DNA from: Cristatella mucedo
Lineage: Eukaryota; Bryozoa; Phylactolaemata; Cristatellidae
DNA: 64,000 bases
Reading direction: 5' to 3'
Assembly (NCBI GenBank): GCA_009760855.2
Contig: WPIO01000064.1
Span: 1,689,501-1,753,500, forward strand
Below, piece by piece: positions 34,701 through 51,980 of the stretch. The notes below the pieces were generated by a model. The model searched no databases and was not told the DNA's origin. It saw nothing but the letters and a program-made list of their open reading frames with translations. Position numbers and translations under genes: made by a program. Within the stretch, counting starts at the first letter, position 1, and every line of letters starts with the position of its first letter.

Positions 34701-36720
34701 ACTAATAAAACATTGCGTTAATAGCAATGTCAAAGCAGCACTGAATAAGTAGCTGACAACAAACGTCAAACTATTGCCTCTACATAAATGAAAAAGGCAT
34801 GGTGACTAAAGGCAGCAGAGGCCAAGCTGGGAGCATGATAACTGGAACTACAAAAGAAATTGGGTCAAAAATCTAAACATAACACACAGCAACCTGATCA
34901 TACCTGTCAAACTGTGTTCTGGTAGGACATAAGCCTCCGCTGTAGGAAGTTGTGACGAACTCTCAAAACAGTATACACATTGTTTATCTTCTCCACAGCC
35001 CTATTAGGAGTCTTGTGGCGTTACTACGAGTTCTTAAAAAAAACTGGTATCAGGACTACAGTGTCATGGACATTCTGTTCAAGTTAGGATGAGTATAGCT
35101 AGCTGCAAAATAGGCAAGCCTATTCCTAATTGATAAAAAATCACTCTGGGGCAAGAGGGAATCTTAAAGGCTCTGAAATGTACCGCTAACCCAACTGAAT
35201 TTAAGAGTGATTAAGAAGCCTGCACCCGGTATCAGAGGCGCATGTTTATCATGTGCAAACAATTAGGCATATCGTTTCTTCATTCGAGACAGGTGCAGTT
35301 AAATGATGTAGATTCACTATTACACTCGTAGGATGGGCAGCCAATGTGCTATCTGCATCCTAAGTGGAGCTAAAGAAAACAAGCATCCTATGTGGAGCTG
35401 AAGAAAACAACTGACTAATGAAGACTCATAAAAACCGAAAACAGGTTTGTGCTTGACAACGATATTGGCTAAGTAGCATCAGGGATGCATCCAAAGGCAG
35501 TGAGCCTGACTGGTAGCCTCCTGCTTCACCAGCAGACCAGCCAAGCTGAAGCTGCAAAGCCAGTCAGGGCAGTCTTTAATAGCACACCGACTAGCACGCG
35601 GTACAGTTGCTAGCGAGCTTATTTGTCGTTCGGTTTCTAAAAATATCAATGACTCCTGACGTTGGTCAGGGCAGTTCCAAAGCCAGCAAGCAATGGACTG
35701 TGGCTATGGAAATCTTTCTTGTTGATACCTGTGCACGGTCAAAAAGCCAACAGCATGGCAAGGTTCTTTGGAATTCCAGCTGAGCGAATTTATTGTTTAC
35801 AAAAACTACTTCGCTAACGTGAGTCACGACAACAGAAGCGCTTTGGAAATGACGTGCGACGTTTTCATCAGCAGGCAGGCCCAGCGAGGATGGCGCTGGT
35901 ATCTGTGTAGCTGATATACTCCCGTCGAGAAAGCTCGCATGAAATCAGTCCAGTTACTAATAGATTATACAGGCGGGGCCCGATGCAAAGGGAACACACA
36001 TGGCCCGCATCAACGTTCGCTTTCGGGCTAGGATATGTAATGTAATGTATCTCCATCAGTAACTCCACAAAGTCATAAAGACCATGTGGGTGATTACGCA
36101 GGAGAGTTTTGTATAGCGCACTCACAGCCTAAGCGGCTTTCGGTAGCCAACAGACTTCGTCTCACGCAACAAAGAGAAAGTGGGAAGCATAGCAGAGTCA
36201 GGAGAGCAGTTGAGGTAGTGAGTAGCATAGAAGTAGCAGTTCAGGACCGCTGAAAAAGATGTGCCATAGTCGGCAGCAGAAAAGTAGTTGTCGTTGCGTA
36301 AGAAACCGTCCAACTAACGGGTCACAAAGACGCACATCGCGCAAACGGCTAAGTCTGACAGCTCAAAAATCTCGCAGATACCTGAGAGGCGCATACAAAA
36401 AACCTTACCGTTAACTCTAAGTGATGAAAATGCTGCACGCGCGACGACGCTGCAACCTCGGTCAAATCCAAGTGCCACAAGTAACGCCTCGCGAATAAAC
36501 GGCAAAATGATGATCTCACTCGGCTCTAAGCACAAAACTTAACCTGGAGAACCTTGCAGGCATCAGGAATTAACGCTGAACCAACTAGCCCCAATTGGGT
36601 AAAAAGCATAAATCTCTGTCGACGCAGCATAAGGCATACAATGCACAAACCTTTTTGTATATCCCTCTTTGTCTCTCGTAAGTAGTCGTCCGGATTCCTC
36701 GATAGTACTCTAACTTTCAT
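12793..36720 (-). CDS. DCAF13: DCAF13 / Sof1 (WDSOF1), complete, ten exons
   Basis: DCAF13/Sof1 is a nucleolar WD40 protein of the small-subunit processome needed for 18S rRNA maturation, and in animals also a CUL4-DDB1 ligase receptor. Exons in transcript order: 36651-36720, 33748-33947, 33544-33651, 31987-32076, 31734-31889, 25440-25600, 21538-21605, 15087-15319, 14268-14431, 12793-12880. Joined they give 1338 nt, 445 residues plus TAG; all nine junctions keep phase. The start is MKVRVLSRNPDDYLRETKRD. WD40 repeats fill about residues 60-350 (VRIWNL-like RIWNLPTRKC, GDDQTIKQW, HIWDEERTEPI, SDRSLMFYDMR, LYTFDIR, SYDKTIRIFPV, GSDEMNIRVWKA). The Sof1 C-terminal domain follows (about 355-440: EKLKEKFASHP, RRIARHRHVPK, HSKPGTVP, KKHVVNVME). 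The length equals that of human DCAF13 as I recall it. No frameshift or missing segment; the gene looks functional. Assignment is secure. Confidence 0.96.
12881..14267 (-). other. DCAF13 intron 9, no element recognised
   Basis: AT-rich sequence with no recognised coding or repeat family, apart from a poly-T run at 14100-14109. Confidence 0.6.
14268..14431 (-). CDS. DCAF13: DCAF13 exon 9 (Sof1 domain)
   Basis: It encodes LRPREKEAFDYGEKLKEKF, HPQIRRIARHRHVPKMVYSQ and ELRTMREASKR, the core of the basic Sof1 C-terminal domain. Acceptor TTGTAG, donor AA|GTATGT, phase 2 out. Confidence 0.94.
15087..15319 (-). CDS. DCAF13: DCAF13 exon 8
   Basis: It encodes LDVDYSPTGKQFVSGSYDKT, IRIFPVEKGRS, VYHTARMQRVSSVKWS and GSDEMNIRVWKAKASEKIGV: the last two WD repeats. 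Acceptor CTCGTAG, donor GTG|GTACGC; phase 1 in, 0 out. Confidence 0.96.
15320..16465 (-). other. DCAF13 intron 7, proximal part
   Basis: No repeat family or gene was recognised between exon 8 and the long LINE B copy. Confidence 0.5.
16466..19270 (-). mobile_element. LINE family B, long broken copy with endonuclease and reverse transcriptase
   Basis: Minus strand, in order: an AP-endonuclease domain (19272-18600; LLIVGYFNIHVD, a changed GDFN motif, then LDLVIT and SDHCSF), a linker, and a reverse transcriptase (18653-17454; PIPSSLW, SAFDTFDH-like D-box, GLPQESVLSPLLF, YHFYADDAQLYL), then a thumb (LKLNDDKTELLL, ARNLGVVF) and 3' UTR. Frames are broken near 18.6, 17.45 and 17.14 kb and the usual GxPQGS is PQES, so it is dead. 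A preceding open stretch to 19564 may belong to it. It lies in sense direction inside DCAF13 intron 7. Clade by motif: CR1/L2/Jockey group. Confidence 0.9.
17454..18653 (-). pseudogene. LINE B reverse transcriptase fragment
   Basis: A 399-codon open stretch holds RT motifs in order: SSPEDPIPSSLW, a SFLPFLSKILEK region (usual form is PxxSKxxE), LLELSAAFDTFDH containing the first catalytic Asp, GLPQESVLSPLLF, and YADD with the paired catalytic aspartates. The endonuclease lies in a different frame upstream and the thumb in another downstream, so it cannot make a full ORF2 protein. Confidence 0.9.
19755..19921 (-). mobile_element. tRNA-derived SINE
   Basis: Minus strand: CTAGGTATGGCTG head, CACGACCTCGACTTCAAGG, B box-like GGGTTCGAATCC, GGCGATCCTTTATTGC, GGTGATAGCCG and AGGCxCTTCTG tail ending ATTAAATCAGC. 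Same order as the copies at 27745 and 37225. Confidence 0.85.
20336..20603 (-). repeat. LINE A-like 3' end with 129-bp tandem duplication
   Basis: A diverged LINE A 3' UTR contains a 129-bp unit beginning TTTTCTGTAAAGGAAGCACA at 20413, repeated from 20542. The second unit is interrupted by the LINE A insertion at 20604-21400 and resumes at 21401-21475. Confidence 0.85.
20604..21400 (-). mobile_element. LINE family A copy with target-site duplication
   Basis: An (ATT)n tail at 20604-20635, 3' UTR, and the RT C-terminal region (LVHAFVTSRLDFCNSLLTGL and LQLVQNSAARLVC with one shift) end at 21400. GTATA at 20599-20603 is repeated at 21401-21405 and fits a 5-bp target-site duplication. 5'-truncated; sense to DCAF13, in its intron 7. 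Confidence 0.9.
21538..21605 (-). CDS. DCAF13: DCAF13 exon 7
   Basis: This 68-nt exon encodes NLYTFDIRNLRMPMNIHMDH and VSA. Acceptor TTTTTAG, donor G|GTAAGC; phase 2 in, 1 out. It lies only 130 nt beyond a LINE insertion boundary. Confidence 0.94.
21955..22112. repeat. Minisatellite of about 20-bp units
   Basis: About seven units built on CACATGCACACACATC plus a variable CCTTGC/ATCAGA/GTAGCA spacer. It is in DCAF13 intron 6. Units vary throughout, unlike a CRISPR repeat-spacer array. Confidence 0.8.
22660..22723. repeat. (GA)n microsatellite
   Basis: A pure GA run of about 60 bases preceded by imperfect GAGAGTGAGAGT. On the DCAF13 sense strand it reads CT. Confidence 0.97.
22818..23110 (-). 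mobile_element. LINE family A 3' fragment, diverged
   Basis: Begins with (AAT)-like tail, then the 3' hairpin region and UTR and a short part of the thumb up to the LPTxV-GS-EFQA equivalent. More decayed than other copies. Confidence 0.75.
23506..24525 (-). mobile_element. LINE family A copy, 5'-truncated
   Basis: The tail is at 23506-23525. On the minus strand the RT end is nearly open: KSAYFELHSIAKIRACLDKD, TSRLDFCNSLLTGL, LQLVQNSAARLVC, LHWLPVKQLIDFKVLSLTF and AWNSLPTCVRTSPDLTTF (24359-23736). The 5' end abuts the Tc1 remnant. Confidence 0.93.
24590..25020 (-). mobile_element. Tc1/mariner transposase remnant
   Basis: On the minus strand, in shifted frames, there is WGCF-like then GVIDKHTYLN (about 24990-24930), later SQSPDLNPVEHLCDDM (about 24790-24740) and a decayed C-terminus. 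SPDLNPIEhLWdxl is the conserved block around the third acidic residue of Tc1-type DDE transposases. Stops and indels show it is dead; no terminal inverted repeats were recognised. Confidence 0.8.
25440..25600 (-). CDS. DCAF13: DCAF13 exon 6
   Basis: It encodes KYLLGATASDRSLMFYDMRG, LRKVVLKMRSNSLAWNPME and FTAANEDY. The YDMR is the DWD-like end of a WD repeat. Acceptor TTGTAG, donor AA|GTAAGA, phase 2 out. Confidence 0.95.
26616..27321 (+). mobile_element. LINE family A copy, 5'-truncated
   Basis: Starts in TSRLDFCNSLLTGL, runs through LQLVQNSAARLVC (open frame 26678-27082) to the FRTAFSGSL end, then the 3' UTR, the AAAGCGCC...GGCGCTTT hairpin (27248-27287) and (ATT)n. Antisense to DCAF13. 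Confidence 0.93.
27745..27893 (-). mobile_element. tRNA-derived SINE
   Basis: Contains the perfect CACGACCTCGG..CCGAGGTCGTG stem region (27838-27861 on the plus strand), a damaged B box and the family body with GGCGATCCTTTATTGCC. It abuts a LINE B 3' end. Confidence 0.85.
27893..28185 (-). mobile_element. LINE family B fragment with internal deletion
   Basis: TAATGTAATGTATCT at the left edge is the (ACATT)n tail. The 3' UTR follows to about 28113 and is joined directly to a piece of RT (the LSKILEK equivalent, 28114-28185). Confidence 0.85.
28215..28880 (-). mobile_element. LINE family A fragment, old
   Basis: Minus strand carries decayed versions of SASIPPVASARNMGVLFQSD and KSAYFKLHNIA plus the TSRLDFCN region, with no 3' UTR or tail. 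More diverged than neighbours. Confidence 0.8.
28980..29240 (+). mobile_element. Second Tc1/mariner-like transposase remnant
   Basis: An open plus-strand stretch has QQPDMNPIQLLWSNIERG, a counterpart of the SPDLNPIEhLW block, followed by QWNKLQKKI, like the EWNKI segment found after it in Tc1-type proteins. It differs enough from the copy at 24.6-25.0 kb to be another family. Confidence 0.65.
29708..29995 (+). mobile_element. LINE family A 3' end
   Basis: Only the last residues of ORF2 (LKTPIxDSI region), the complete 3' UTR with hairpin and an (ATT)n tail at 29967-29994 remain. Confidence 0.92.
30375..31580 (-). mobile_element. LINE family B copy, old
   Basis: 30440-30760 resembles the B 3' UTR (GCCAACAGACT..CATCTCATGCAAC, GGAGTAGCAGCTCAGGAC). 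Further in, 31324-31575 encodes LRTTIGLADEALAW on the minus strand, the RT segment found in the long copy. Heavily decayed. Confidence 0.75.
31734..31889 (-). CDS. DCAF13: DCAF13 exon 5
   Basis: It encodes YHSIDHHWSDNVFATCGEQV, HIWDEERTEPI and DSISTVRFNPVE, one full WD repeat with a WDE-type D-strand. Acceptor ATTGCAG, donor GAA|GTGAGT. 52 codons, phase 0. Confidence 0.95.
31987..32076 (-). CDS. DCAF13: DCAF13 exon 4
   Basis: It encodes CGDDQTIKQWATESES then DEPMNTILGK, the GDD..KxW strand and variable loop of the WD repeat. Acceptor TTGTAG, donor AAG|GTATGT. 30 codons, phase 0. Not found by simple long-ORF reading because it is short. Confidence 0.93.
32077..33543 (-). other. DCAF13 intron 3
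   Basis: No gene is seen. 33086-33132 matches, with few differences, the complement of 40290-40338 inside the LTR element. Confidence 0.6.
33544..33651 (-). CDS. DCAF13: DCAF13 exon 3
   Basis: It encodes IRIWNLPTRKCMRAIRAHQG and FVRGICYHPSGKYFFS, completing WD repeat 1 and starting repeat 2. Acceptor TTTCCAG, donor TCG|GTAAGT. 36 codons, phase 0 both ends. Confidence 0.95.
33652..33747 (-). other. DCAF13 96-nt stop-free intron
   Basis: The intron between exons 2 and 3 starts GTGGGT, ends TTTCCAG and has a length divisible by three with no in-frame stop. Retention would insert 32 residues between DGE and IRIWN inside a WD40 blade. Confidence 0.85.
33748..33947 (-). CDS. DCAF13: DCAF13 exon 2
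   Basis: It encodes VPRNYDPSLHPF, then ALNATKLERVFAKPF, SLDGHGDG and LLSGSCDGE: the conserved lead-in and first WD40 repeat. Acceptor CGCCAG, donor GAG|GTGGGT; phase 1 in, 0 out. Confidence 0.95.
33948..36650 (-). other. DCAF13 intron 1
   Basis: AT-rich; apart from the LINE B fragment at 36034-36310 I recognise nothing. Short open frames lack family motifs. Confidence 0.5.
36034..36310 (-). mobile_element. LINE family B 3' fragment
   Basis: GTAATGTAATGTATCTCC marks the 3' tail; the UTR with CCTAAGCGGCTTTCGGTAGC and GGGAAGCATAGCAGAGTCAG follows. 5'-truncated, 340 nt from DCAF13 exon 1. Confidence 0.88.
36651..36720 (-). CDS. DCAF13: DCAF13 exon 1 (start codon)
   Basis: ATG at 36720-36718 opens MKVRVLSRNPDDY and LRETKRDIQK, the invariant N-terminus of the Sof1 family. 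Donor AAAAG|GTTTGT, phase 1 out. The start is fixed by family conservation from the first residue. Confidence 0.95.
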
Positions 36721-37224
36721 GATAGTCGTAAGCTAAAACCACAAGGAGTTCAGGCATGTGTAAAGAAACGTGTAAATTCCGCTCGTCGAAACGGCAAACG
36801 CCGAGTGGTATAAACGGGCTCGCTACTTTCAATCCGTGACGCCGCCTGCCTGCGCGTCGATTAGAGGCCTCCCTTGTGTACGCTCCTAGCGAACCCAAAC
36901 CATAATTATTGCGGTATGCTAGGATCTCGTGCTAAGTAAAGCACTCGAAGTTTCTCAGAGTGCATCCTCCGACGAACAAACATACAGGCAGAATCGATAG
37001 TGCTGCACTGGTGTGTATACACGTACCAGCATTTCCGCCGATCCACATACTAAGACACGGAGACAAAAGCGCCGTTACGCTGAAGAGTTTTCTAAAGAAA
37101 ACTCATTGCGTGCAAGCGTTTGGTAGCCAAAAACCTTCATTTCATGTAAAGAAGAAAAATTGAGGAGTTTATCTTAGTTACCAGAGGACAGTCGCCACAA
37201 TGTGTAGTCTATTAAGCGCAATCT

Positions 37225-37393
37225 AGCCGAGTTAACAGCCTCTTTTTGTATAGCGACAGAAGAGCCTTTACGGCTATCATCACCGCTTGCAGTGGCAATA
37301 CAGGATCGCCCACGGCAGGATTCGAACCCACGACCTCGGGGCTGAGGTCGTGAAAAGCAACCGCCTTACCCAGTGAGCCGTTACGGCTCACCT
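37225..37393 (-). mobile_element. tRNA-derived SINE, best preserved copy
   Basis: Minus strand: GTAACGGCTCACTGGGTAAG (A-box region), the stem CACGACCTCAGCCCCGAGG, GGGTTCGAATCC (B box), GGGCGATCCTGTATTGCC, GGTGATGATAGCCG, AAGGCTCTTCTGTCGC, and AGAGGCTGTTAACTCG tail. Confidence 0.88.
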
Positions 37394-37689
37394 GCAAGCA
37401 CTTGGTTAAATGCTAGGGGAGAATTCTCCGGCGCGCAGCTCACATGAACTATTCGAATATTTGCCCCTCGTCTAATTAGTACCGGCGTCACTTGAGCAGC
37501 TTTAGGGGACAGATTTCCGTTGAAATTGTGCAGGCACAACTACAGCAGCTAGAGAGGTTGCCCGGCTTCGCCTCGACGGACAGTTGCCGCAAAAAGACCT
37601 CATTTGCATGACACTCTAAGCGAACTGAATCTCGGTCCAGATGCTTCAAATATACTGCAGAGCTCTAGCTCACGACCGCTTTGGTTAAA

Positions 37690-37878
37690 GGCGAGCATCT
37701 TAACCCTAGGCTAAACTAGGGCGAAGAGGGGTAAGGAGCTCGCTATTCGCGTCCCAGGTCGTGGATCCGAGTCCGTCAGTGGGCGATCCTTTGCTGTCCG
37801 CTGCAAGCGGTGACGATAGCCGTCGATGATTTTCTTCCGCTATAAAAACGAGGCTGCTGAATCGGCTAAACTTTTTTT
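37690..37878 (+). mobile_element. tRNA-derived SINE
   Basis: Plus strand with GGTCGTGGATCCGAGTCC (weakened B box), GGGCGATCCTTTGCTG, GGTGACGATAGCCGTCGATG and GAGGCTGCTGAATCGGC, ending before a T9 run. Confidence 0.8.
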
Positions 37879-38690
37879 TTTGTAGGATACGCGGCGACAG
37901 CCTTTCGAAAGCGACGCCCGACGACCCCCGCAACCGATGAATTAGGAATGGGGCTTGCTGGCGGAGAGGGTTGGGTGGGGGGAGCTTAGGACCCGCACGG
38001 GTCTACTCGCCGACCCGTTGGACCTGAGCTGCCTCAATCAAAGCAGCAGCCGTTCAAGCCCCGTCTCCTCCCTCCACCCGCATAGGCCCTTCCCCGGAAT
38101 CCCCGCTAGCAGCTTTCGGGTGGCCACCGGGTCGCCAGGCAGGGGAAACGTCGGTGGCTTCAAAGTGCCTGGGAGAGGCAAGCGAGGAGGCTACTGCAAC
38201 GTTTTTCGACGGGTCGTAAACGGCCACTAGAGCGGCACCTTCGGCAAGCACGGTCCGCGTTGGTTTCCGTCGGGGGTCACTTAATAGGGACGACGCAATT
38301 TGTAAAGCAGCTGAAGAGATACCGATTTTTTAAAATTATTATTCCATCTTTATTACTATTTAAACCCATCTAGCGAGGCCTGATGCGAGGCGTCTTTGGG
38401 CGATGCTTCAGGCTCTCCGAATTGTAGATGCTTTTTTTTTAGAGCGGCGAGTCTAGGGAGGACCGCGAGCGCGGCAAGCCTTCGTTGAGTTTGCTATGAC
38501 CCCGAAGCCCTCACTAGTTCAGATAGCGGCACAACGCGTGCTTTGTGCAGCAAAGACCCGAAGCTGGCAATGATGGCCGACGATGAAACGCAGCACTCAC
38601 TCAATATTTCCGCACGCAGCGATAGCAACAACATCGTATTAATAAAGGCACAACAATAGCCTGTATTATACAGCTGATACACCAGGGGAC
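37879..38690. other. GC-rich intergenic segment, no gene recognised
   Basis: A 91-codon plus-strand frame (37955-38230, with GRGNVGGFKVPGRGKRGG) has no family I recognise; its composition suggests chance. Transition to AT-rich sequence at about 38330. Confidence 0.4.
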
Positions 38691-38697
38691 TTCCTGC

Positions 38698-40629
38698 TGA
38701 CACGCTAACACGCTCACCGCAGCTCGCGCTCAGCGCTAGGACTCACCGACCTGTGACCGTCAAGAGTGCCACTGCGGTCAGCCGCAACTGCTATATTGCA
38801 GCCAGGTCATAGGTCACAACAACACTAACATTATCAATAATCAATAACAGTAGTCATATATGATGCTGCTCATAAGCCTCAGCTTATTGCAGCTGTCTCA
38901 TAAGCGTCCCAACTCAGCGGCAAAGCATATAGCTCTCGATCGCGGCTCAGCTGACAAGCTCATAATTCATAATCAGGGGGGGCATTACACTATCCTCTCC
39001 TTTAAAACATGTCCATCTTCCGTCCTTTGGTTGCTCATAGACGTGTAGTGCCCGTGACAGCGTCAATCGAGCTTGCAGCCTCAAAATGTCGCTCCGGTTG
39101 CTGAGATGGTTGGCGCCGCGCTGGAATGAGGCCGTCCTCAAGACACTAGCTGTATTGTCATGCCGCCATCTGCAGCTAGCCGTCGTCAGAGTCGTAGATA
39201 CTCCTATGCGTGCCATCTTCATTTTAATATCTACCTCGGCAGCCGCAGTTGAGCACCGCCACGAATACCACCTTCATCGGTATGTGCAGCCTCTCACGGC
39301 ACATCTCCGACATACCTAAAGCGGAATTATTGCGACCACACAGAAAAGAAAGTAGAGAGCCAGACTGACAGCTCTGATGACGAAACATGAATCCAGAATG
39401 AAACCGGTTCTGCCAGTGGGAACACACGTGGTATTAGCGAAGCTCAATGGAGCACGAGGGATAAATGATCTTTTTTATTGGTCGAAGACATAAGAAAACA
39501 GAAAAAAACAGAAAGCTGACTCCTGTCACAGCAGAAGATGAATAGTGATTGACAACAACCATTTCAAATACCTCGTTGGACAGTCCGTCTGAGCCATGCG
39601 CGTCGTGCTCATAAAGAAAACGTGCCTTGGCCACGGACTTGTACTGGTCCGCTACGATCGCATACTTGACTATATATACTAAACCTAATTCGAACCAACC
39701 AAGAATTCACCCCCGGACGAACATCCCCGGTCGACGATCCGACAGCATACTCCAAGGCATCGACATCGATCCGATCCAAGAAGGACGACGATCACCATTA
39801 TTTCCCTACTAAGACCAGGGAGACACCAAACTACCAAAACGAATTAATTAATCACTTGCATCATTGTTTCAACGATAGGAAGACCAAAGACAAAAAATAT
39901 CCCAAGCGACATCAGCAGGTGCTGTAGTGCGGCACTAAACTCGTGCAAACTGTGCACATCCCTCAGCACATTGCTCAAGACGGAGCAGAGCGGCTCGTTG
40001 ATTTATTTTGTTGTAATTTTCTTTCAAACCAATGACAAAAAACATCACTCTCCTTTTTTTACGATAACAAAACTGTCAAGCAGCATTTCAACAACGAATA
40101 ATATAGTACAAACAAAATTTTCAATAGCAGTACCGACGGCTGAAATCACGACTTAATCTCACATGGCTCAAACAATAGATCCCGTTACCAGTATATCCAC
40201 AAATATACAAGAGCCACTCAAAACTGGGCTCTAATCAAGACTCAATAATCTAAGCAGGACAAAGCAAGGATCCGGTTACTCTTAATCATTGATCTCTTGC
40301 TCGGTCTGCCATGTTTGCGGCTGCTGTTTCCTGTCAGATCCCGTTACTCTTATAAGGAACTGACATGTGAGCCACTGGAACCTCCAGCTCAATCTCAACC
40401 GTGCCAGTCCAAAACGACTGCCGGTCTGGCACAAGTCTTACATAGCAGCAAGATCACAAGTCACAATAATCACTAACAAAATCAATAATCAATAACAGTA
40501 GTCGCACATGCTGCTGCTCATAAGCCTCAGCTTATTGCGGCCATCTCATAAACGTCCCAACTCAGAGGCAAGGCATGCAGCTCTCAATCGAGGCTCAGCT
40601 GACGTCAGCTCATAATCCCGGACATTACA
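38698..40629 (-). mobile_element. Degraded non-autonomous LTR retrotransposon
   Basis: Two same-orientation repeats of about 260-290 bp (about 38698-38989 and 40370-40629) begin on the minus strand with TGTAATGYCC and share GGCTTATGAGCAG and ACTACTGTTATTGATTATTG. Just upstream of the inner one lies a polypurine tract, AAAGGAGAGGATAG, exactly where a 3' LTR would be primed. The 1.4-kb interior has no recognisable gag or pol. The LTRs have diverged considerably, so the insertion is old; the outer LTR ends and a target duplication could not be fixed. Confidence 0.7.
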
Positions 40630-42079
40630 AGGTGCTTCCGGCTCTGACAGTATTGGGACACACATTCTTTTTCTTTAGACGAGTAAAACAGTCTTTCCGG
40701 GCGGCGCCAGGCGTTTCTCCAAGCGGTAGCCTGCCGGCTTTTTCGTAGATTACGGCTGCGAAAGCCGAGCTCCAGGGGGGGCCCTCGGAGTGCAGATGGT
40801 GCGATGCTCACCGAATGCAGGACGGCGGCGTCTGTCTGGACAACGTCGAGCCTCCAGGCGGTACCTTTCTACGCGAAGCATCGCGTTCTCTCGAAATGGG
40901 ATCTGGATACTTTTCCCAGAGAAGCTGGAAAGCCGTTCTGTGCGACTGTCTTCAGAATAAGAGAGCATGTTTCCAGTAGAGTGGGCCATTTTCTCTCTCA
41001 AAAGAATCTACCCCGAGTTTACCGGGGAGAAGTCGACTGAGCGGCAAATTGCGCCGCAAATTTCGCCTACTAGGGGAAGACCAAAGATAAATACGGTGGC
41101 ACGCGACTGGCCTACTGCGCGTACGGAGAGACTGCGACTGCCGTCAAGCCACCACTGTGGGAATTCATCGTTCGCAAGCGTGGATATTTGACAGTGTCGC
41201 GACCGCTATGTCGATCCGCGAGCGTAGCTAATGCCTTCGCGACTCCACGGCGGACAGCTTGCGAGAGCAAGCGGAAACTTGTATTATCACATGGTTCGAA
41301 AAAGGGTAAATTTAATCAGTGCCCTATAGTGCCGTCCTCCCGTCGCGCCGCCGCATCGTCTGCCTGCAGGGGCGGCACTTGCGGCGACAGTATAAAGAAG
41401 GGACGGCTGAAGTGCGTCCCTGCACGGCACGACGAAGTTGCCGGAAATAGATGCCCGGTCGCGCAGCCAGCGGCGAAAATTCCGTGAAGCAAACGCCAAA
41501 CAGTGCGCCGTGCGCTCGCCACGGACTGGATGGATCGGAGCGTGCGGCGTCGGCCGATGCCATCCTCGCGCGCGGGTTGGCGGCCACGGGCCACGGGCGC
41601 TTCGGTTTCGCTTTTTCGCGCGGCGGCCGGCGTAGCGATCGGCCACGGTGCGGCTGCTGCATAGCTGCGCCGAAGCTTCGGCGTCGATTCGCAGCAACGC
41701 GGCGTCGTCGTCGTCGCATGGGTAGCGGGCTCGAGGGTTTCCGGTGCCGACGACCGCGCTGCTGCCGGCGCTCGAAGCAGCGTGGCTGCGGCTTCGCAGG
41801 GCCAATTTCCGGTTTGCACGATCGGTCTCTTCGCTCGGATGCTTTTGTACTGGCGCCGGTAGCAAACCTTTCTAAAAAGCGAGATCTGGAGCTCGGCTGC
41901 TGCCGAGCTTTGTTTTTTTGTTTGTTGGGGAGCGCGCAGTCTGCCCTTTGGCGAGCGGTATTAACTGAGACTAGATCGATTGTTTTCATTATTGTCATTA
42001 GTTCTCGGCTGGTCGATAATGCTCTCTAATGCCGCAGAGGGGTCCGCGGTAGTCGAAGACGTGCCGGCGGACCGGCGCA
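40630..42079 (+). other. RIM 5' flank, GC/CpG-rich
   Basis: Open frames occur on both strands between 41287 and 42029, but they are Arg/Ala-rich and overlap in several frames, as expected of GC-rich non-coding DNA. Likely RIM promoter and 5' UTR. Confidence 0.45.
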
Positions 42080-51184
<9,105 letters not shown>

Positions 51185-51344
51185 GTAGGGTAGCTTTGTC
51201 TACGTGCCAGATGCATGCAGAGTCTGCTAAGCAGCGTAAGCAACGACACCGCGTTGCGCGTTATGCACAGCTGGCACACTGGCAAAGTGAGCAATGGAAT
51301 CTCTTTTCCAAACAGCAGGCAGGTTAGTTAGCGCATTTTACCCG

Positions 51345-51502
51345 GGTCTTAGTCCAGGAGGTAAGATGCTCGCTCTTGGTCGTGAGTTCGAGTCCTGAAG
51401 TGGGCGCTCCTTCATTGCTCGCTGCAAGCTGGTGATACAATAGCCGTCGAGGCTCTTCTGCTGCTGCTATGCACACGAGTTTGTCACATCAGCTAGCTTT
51501 TG
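51345..51502 (+). mobile_element. tRNA-derived SINE
   Basis: Good A box (TCTTAGTCCAGGAGGTAAG) and B box (GAGTTCGAGTCC), then GGGCGCTCCTTCATTGC, GGTGATACAATAGCCGTCGA and CACATCAGCTAGC. Confidence 0.85.
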
Positions 51503-51767
51503 GTGTGTGCAGACGCACGACACTGCCTCATTTTTTGGTACGTTTGAAAGTGGTAGCTCGTGTGGAGCGCTATTTACTTGGCATGTAGTAGGCCGACCGA
51601 TCAACTACTTACAGACCGACCCTAGCCCACGGGTTTGCTCTTTCCGGTAGGCTGACCACCTGTGCACTGGTCGGTTGACCTGGGATTAGGTAGCTTTGCA
51701 CAACAGAGTGGCAGCAGCATCAGTGATAGAGGTTGCAGCAGGTCCTTCGGCCAAGTAAGTGGCCAGT

Positions 51768-51980
51768 GTAATGTAATGTATCTCCGTCTGAAACCCCACA
51801 AAGCCGCAAAGACTATGTAGGTGTTACGCAGGAGAGTTTTGTATTTGCTCACTCACTGCCTAAGCAGCTTTCGGTACACATCCGGTAGCCAACAGACTTC
51901 ATCTCATACAGCAAAGAGAAAGTGAAAAGCATAGCAAAGTATGAGAGCAGTTGAGATAGTGAGTAGCAAGGAAGTATGCT
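51768..51980 (-). mobile_element. LINE family B 3' fragment
   Basis: GTAATGTAATGTATCTCCGTC tail, then B 3' UTR to GTTGAGATAGTGAGTAGCA. Confidence 0.88.

Larger units (their letters stand above)
36721..42079. promoter_or_regulatory. Divergent 5' region shared by DCAF13 and RIM
   Basis: The two start codons face away from each other 5.36 kb apart. The interval holds two SINEs, an LTR pair (38.7-40.6 kb) and a GC- and CpG-rich stretch from about 41.3 kb. No TATA box or initiator can be assigned with confidence. Whether the genes share regulation is unknown. Confidence 0.5.

Noticed and set aside
37225-37393. tRNA gene
   Set aside because: A and B boxes are present, but the sequence recurs at least eight times with a shared 3' body and no intact cloverleaf was found, so it is a tRNA-derived SINE.
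41287-42029. Overlapping Arg/Ala-rich frames up to 224 codons on both strands upstream of RIM
   Set aside because: High GC removes stop codons in several frames at once; no motif, and the stretch directly precedes the RIM start, so it is better read as promoter and 5' UTR.
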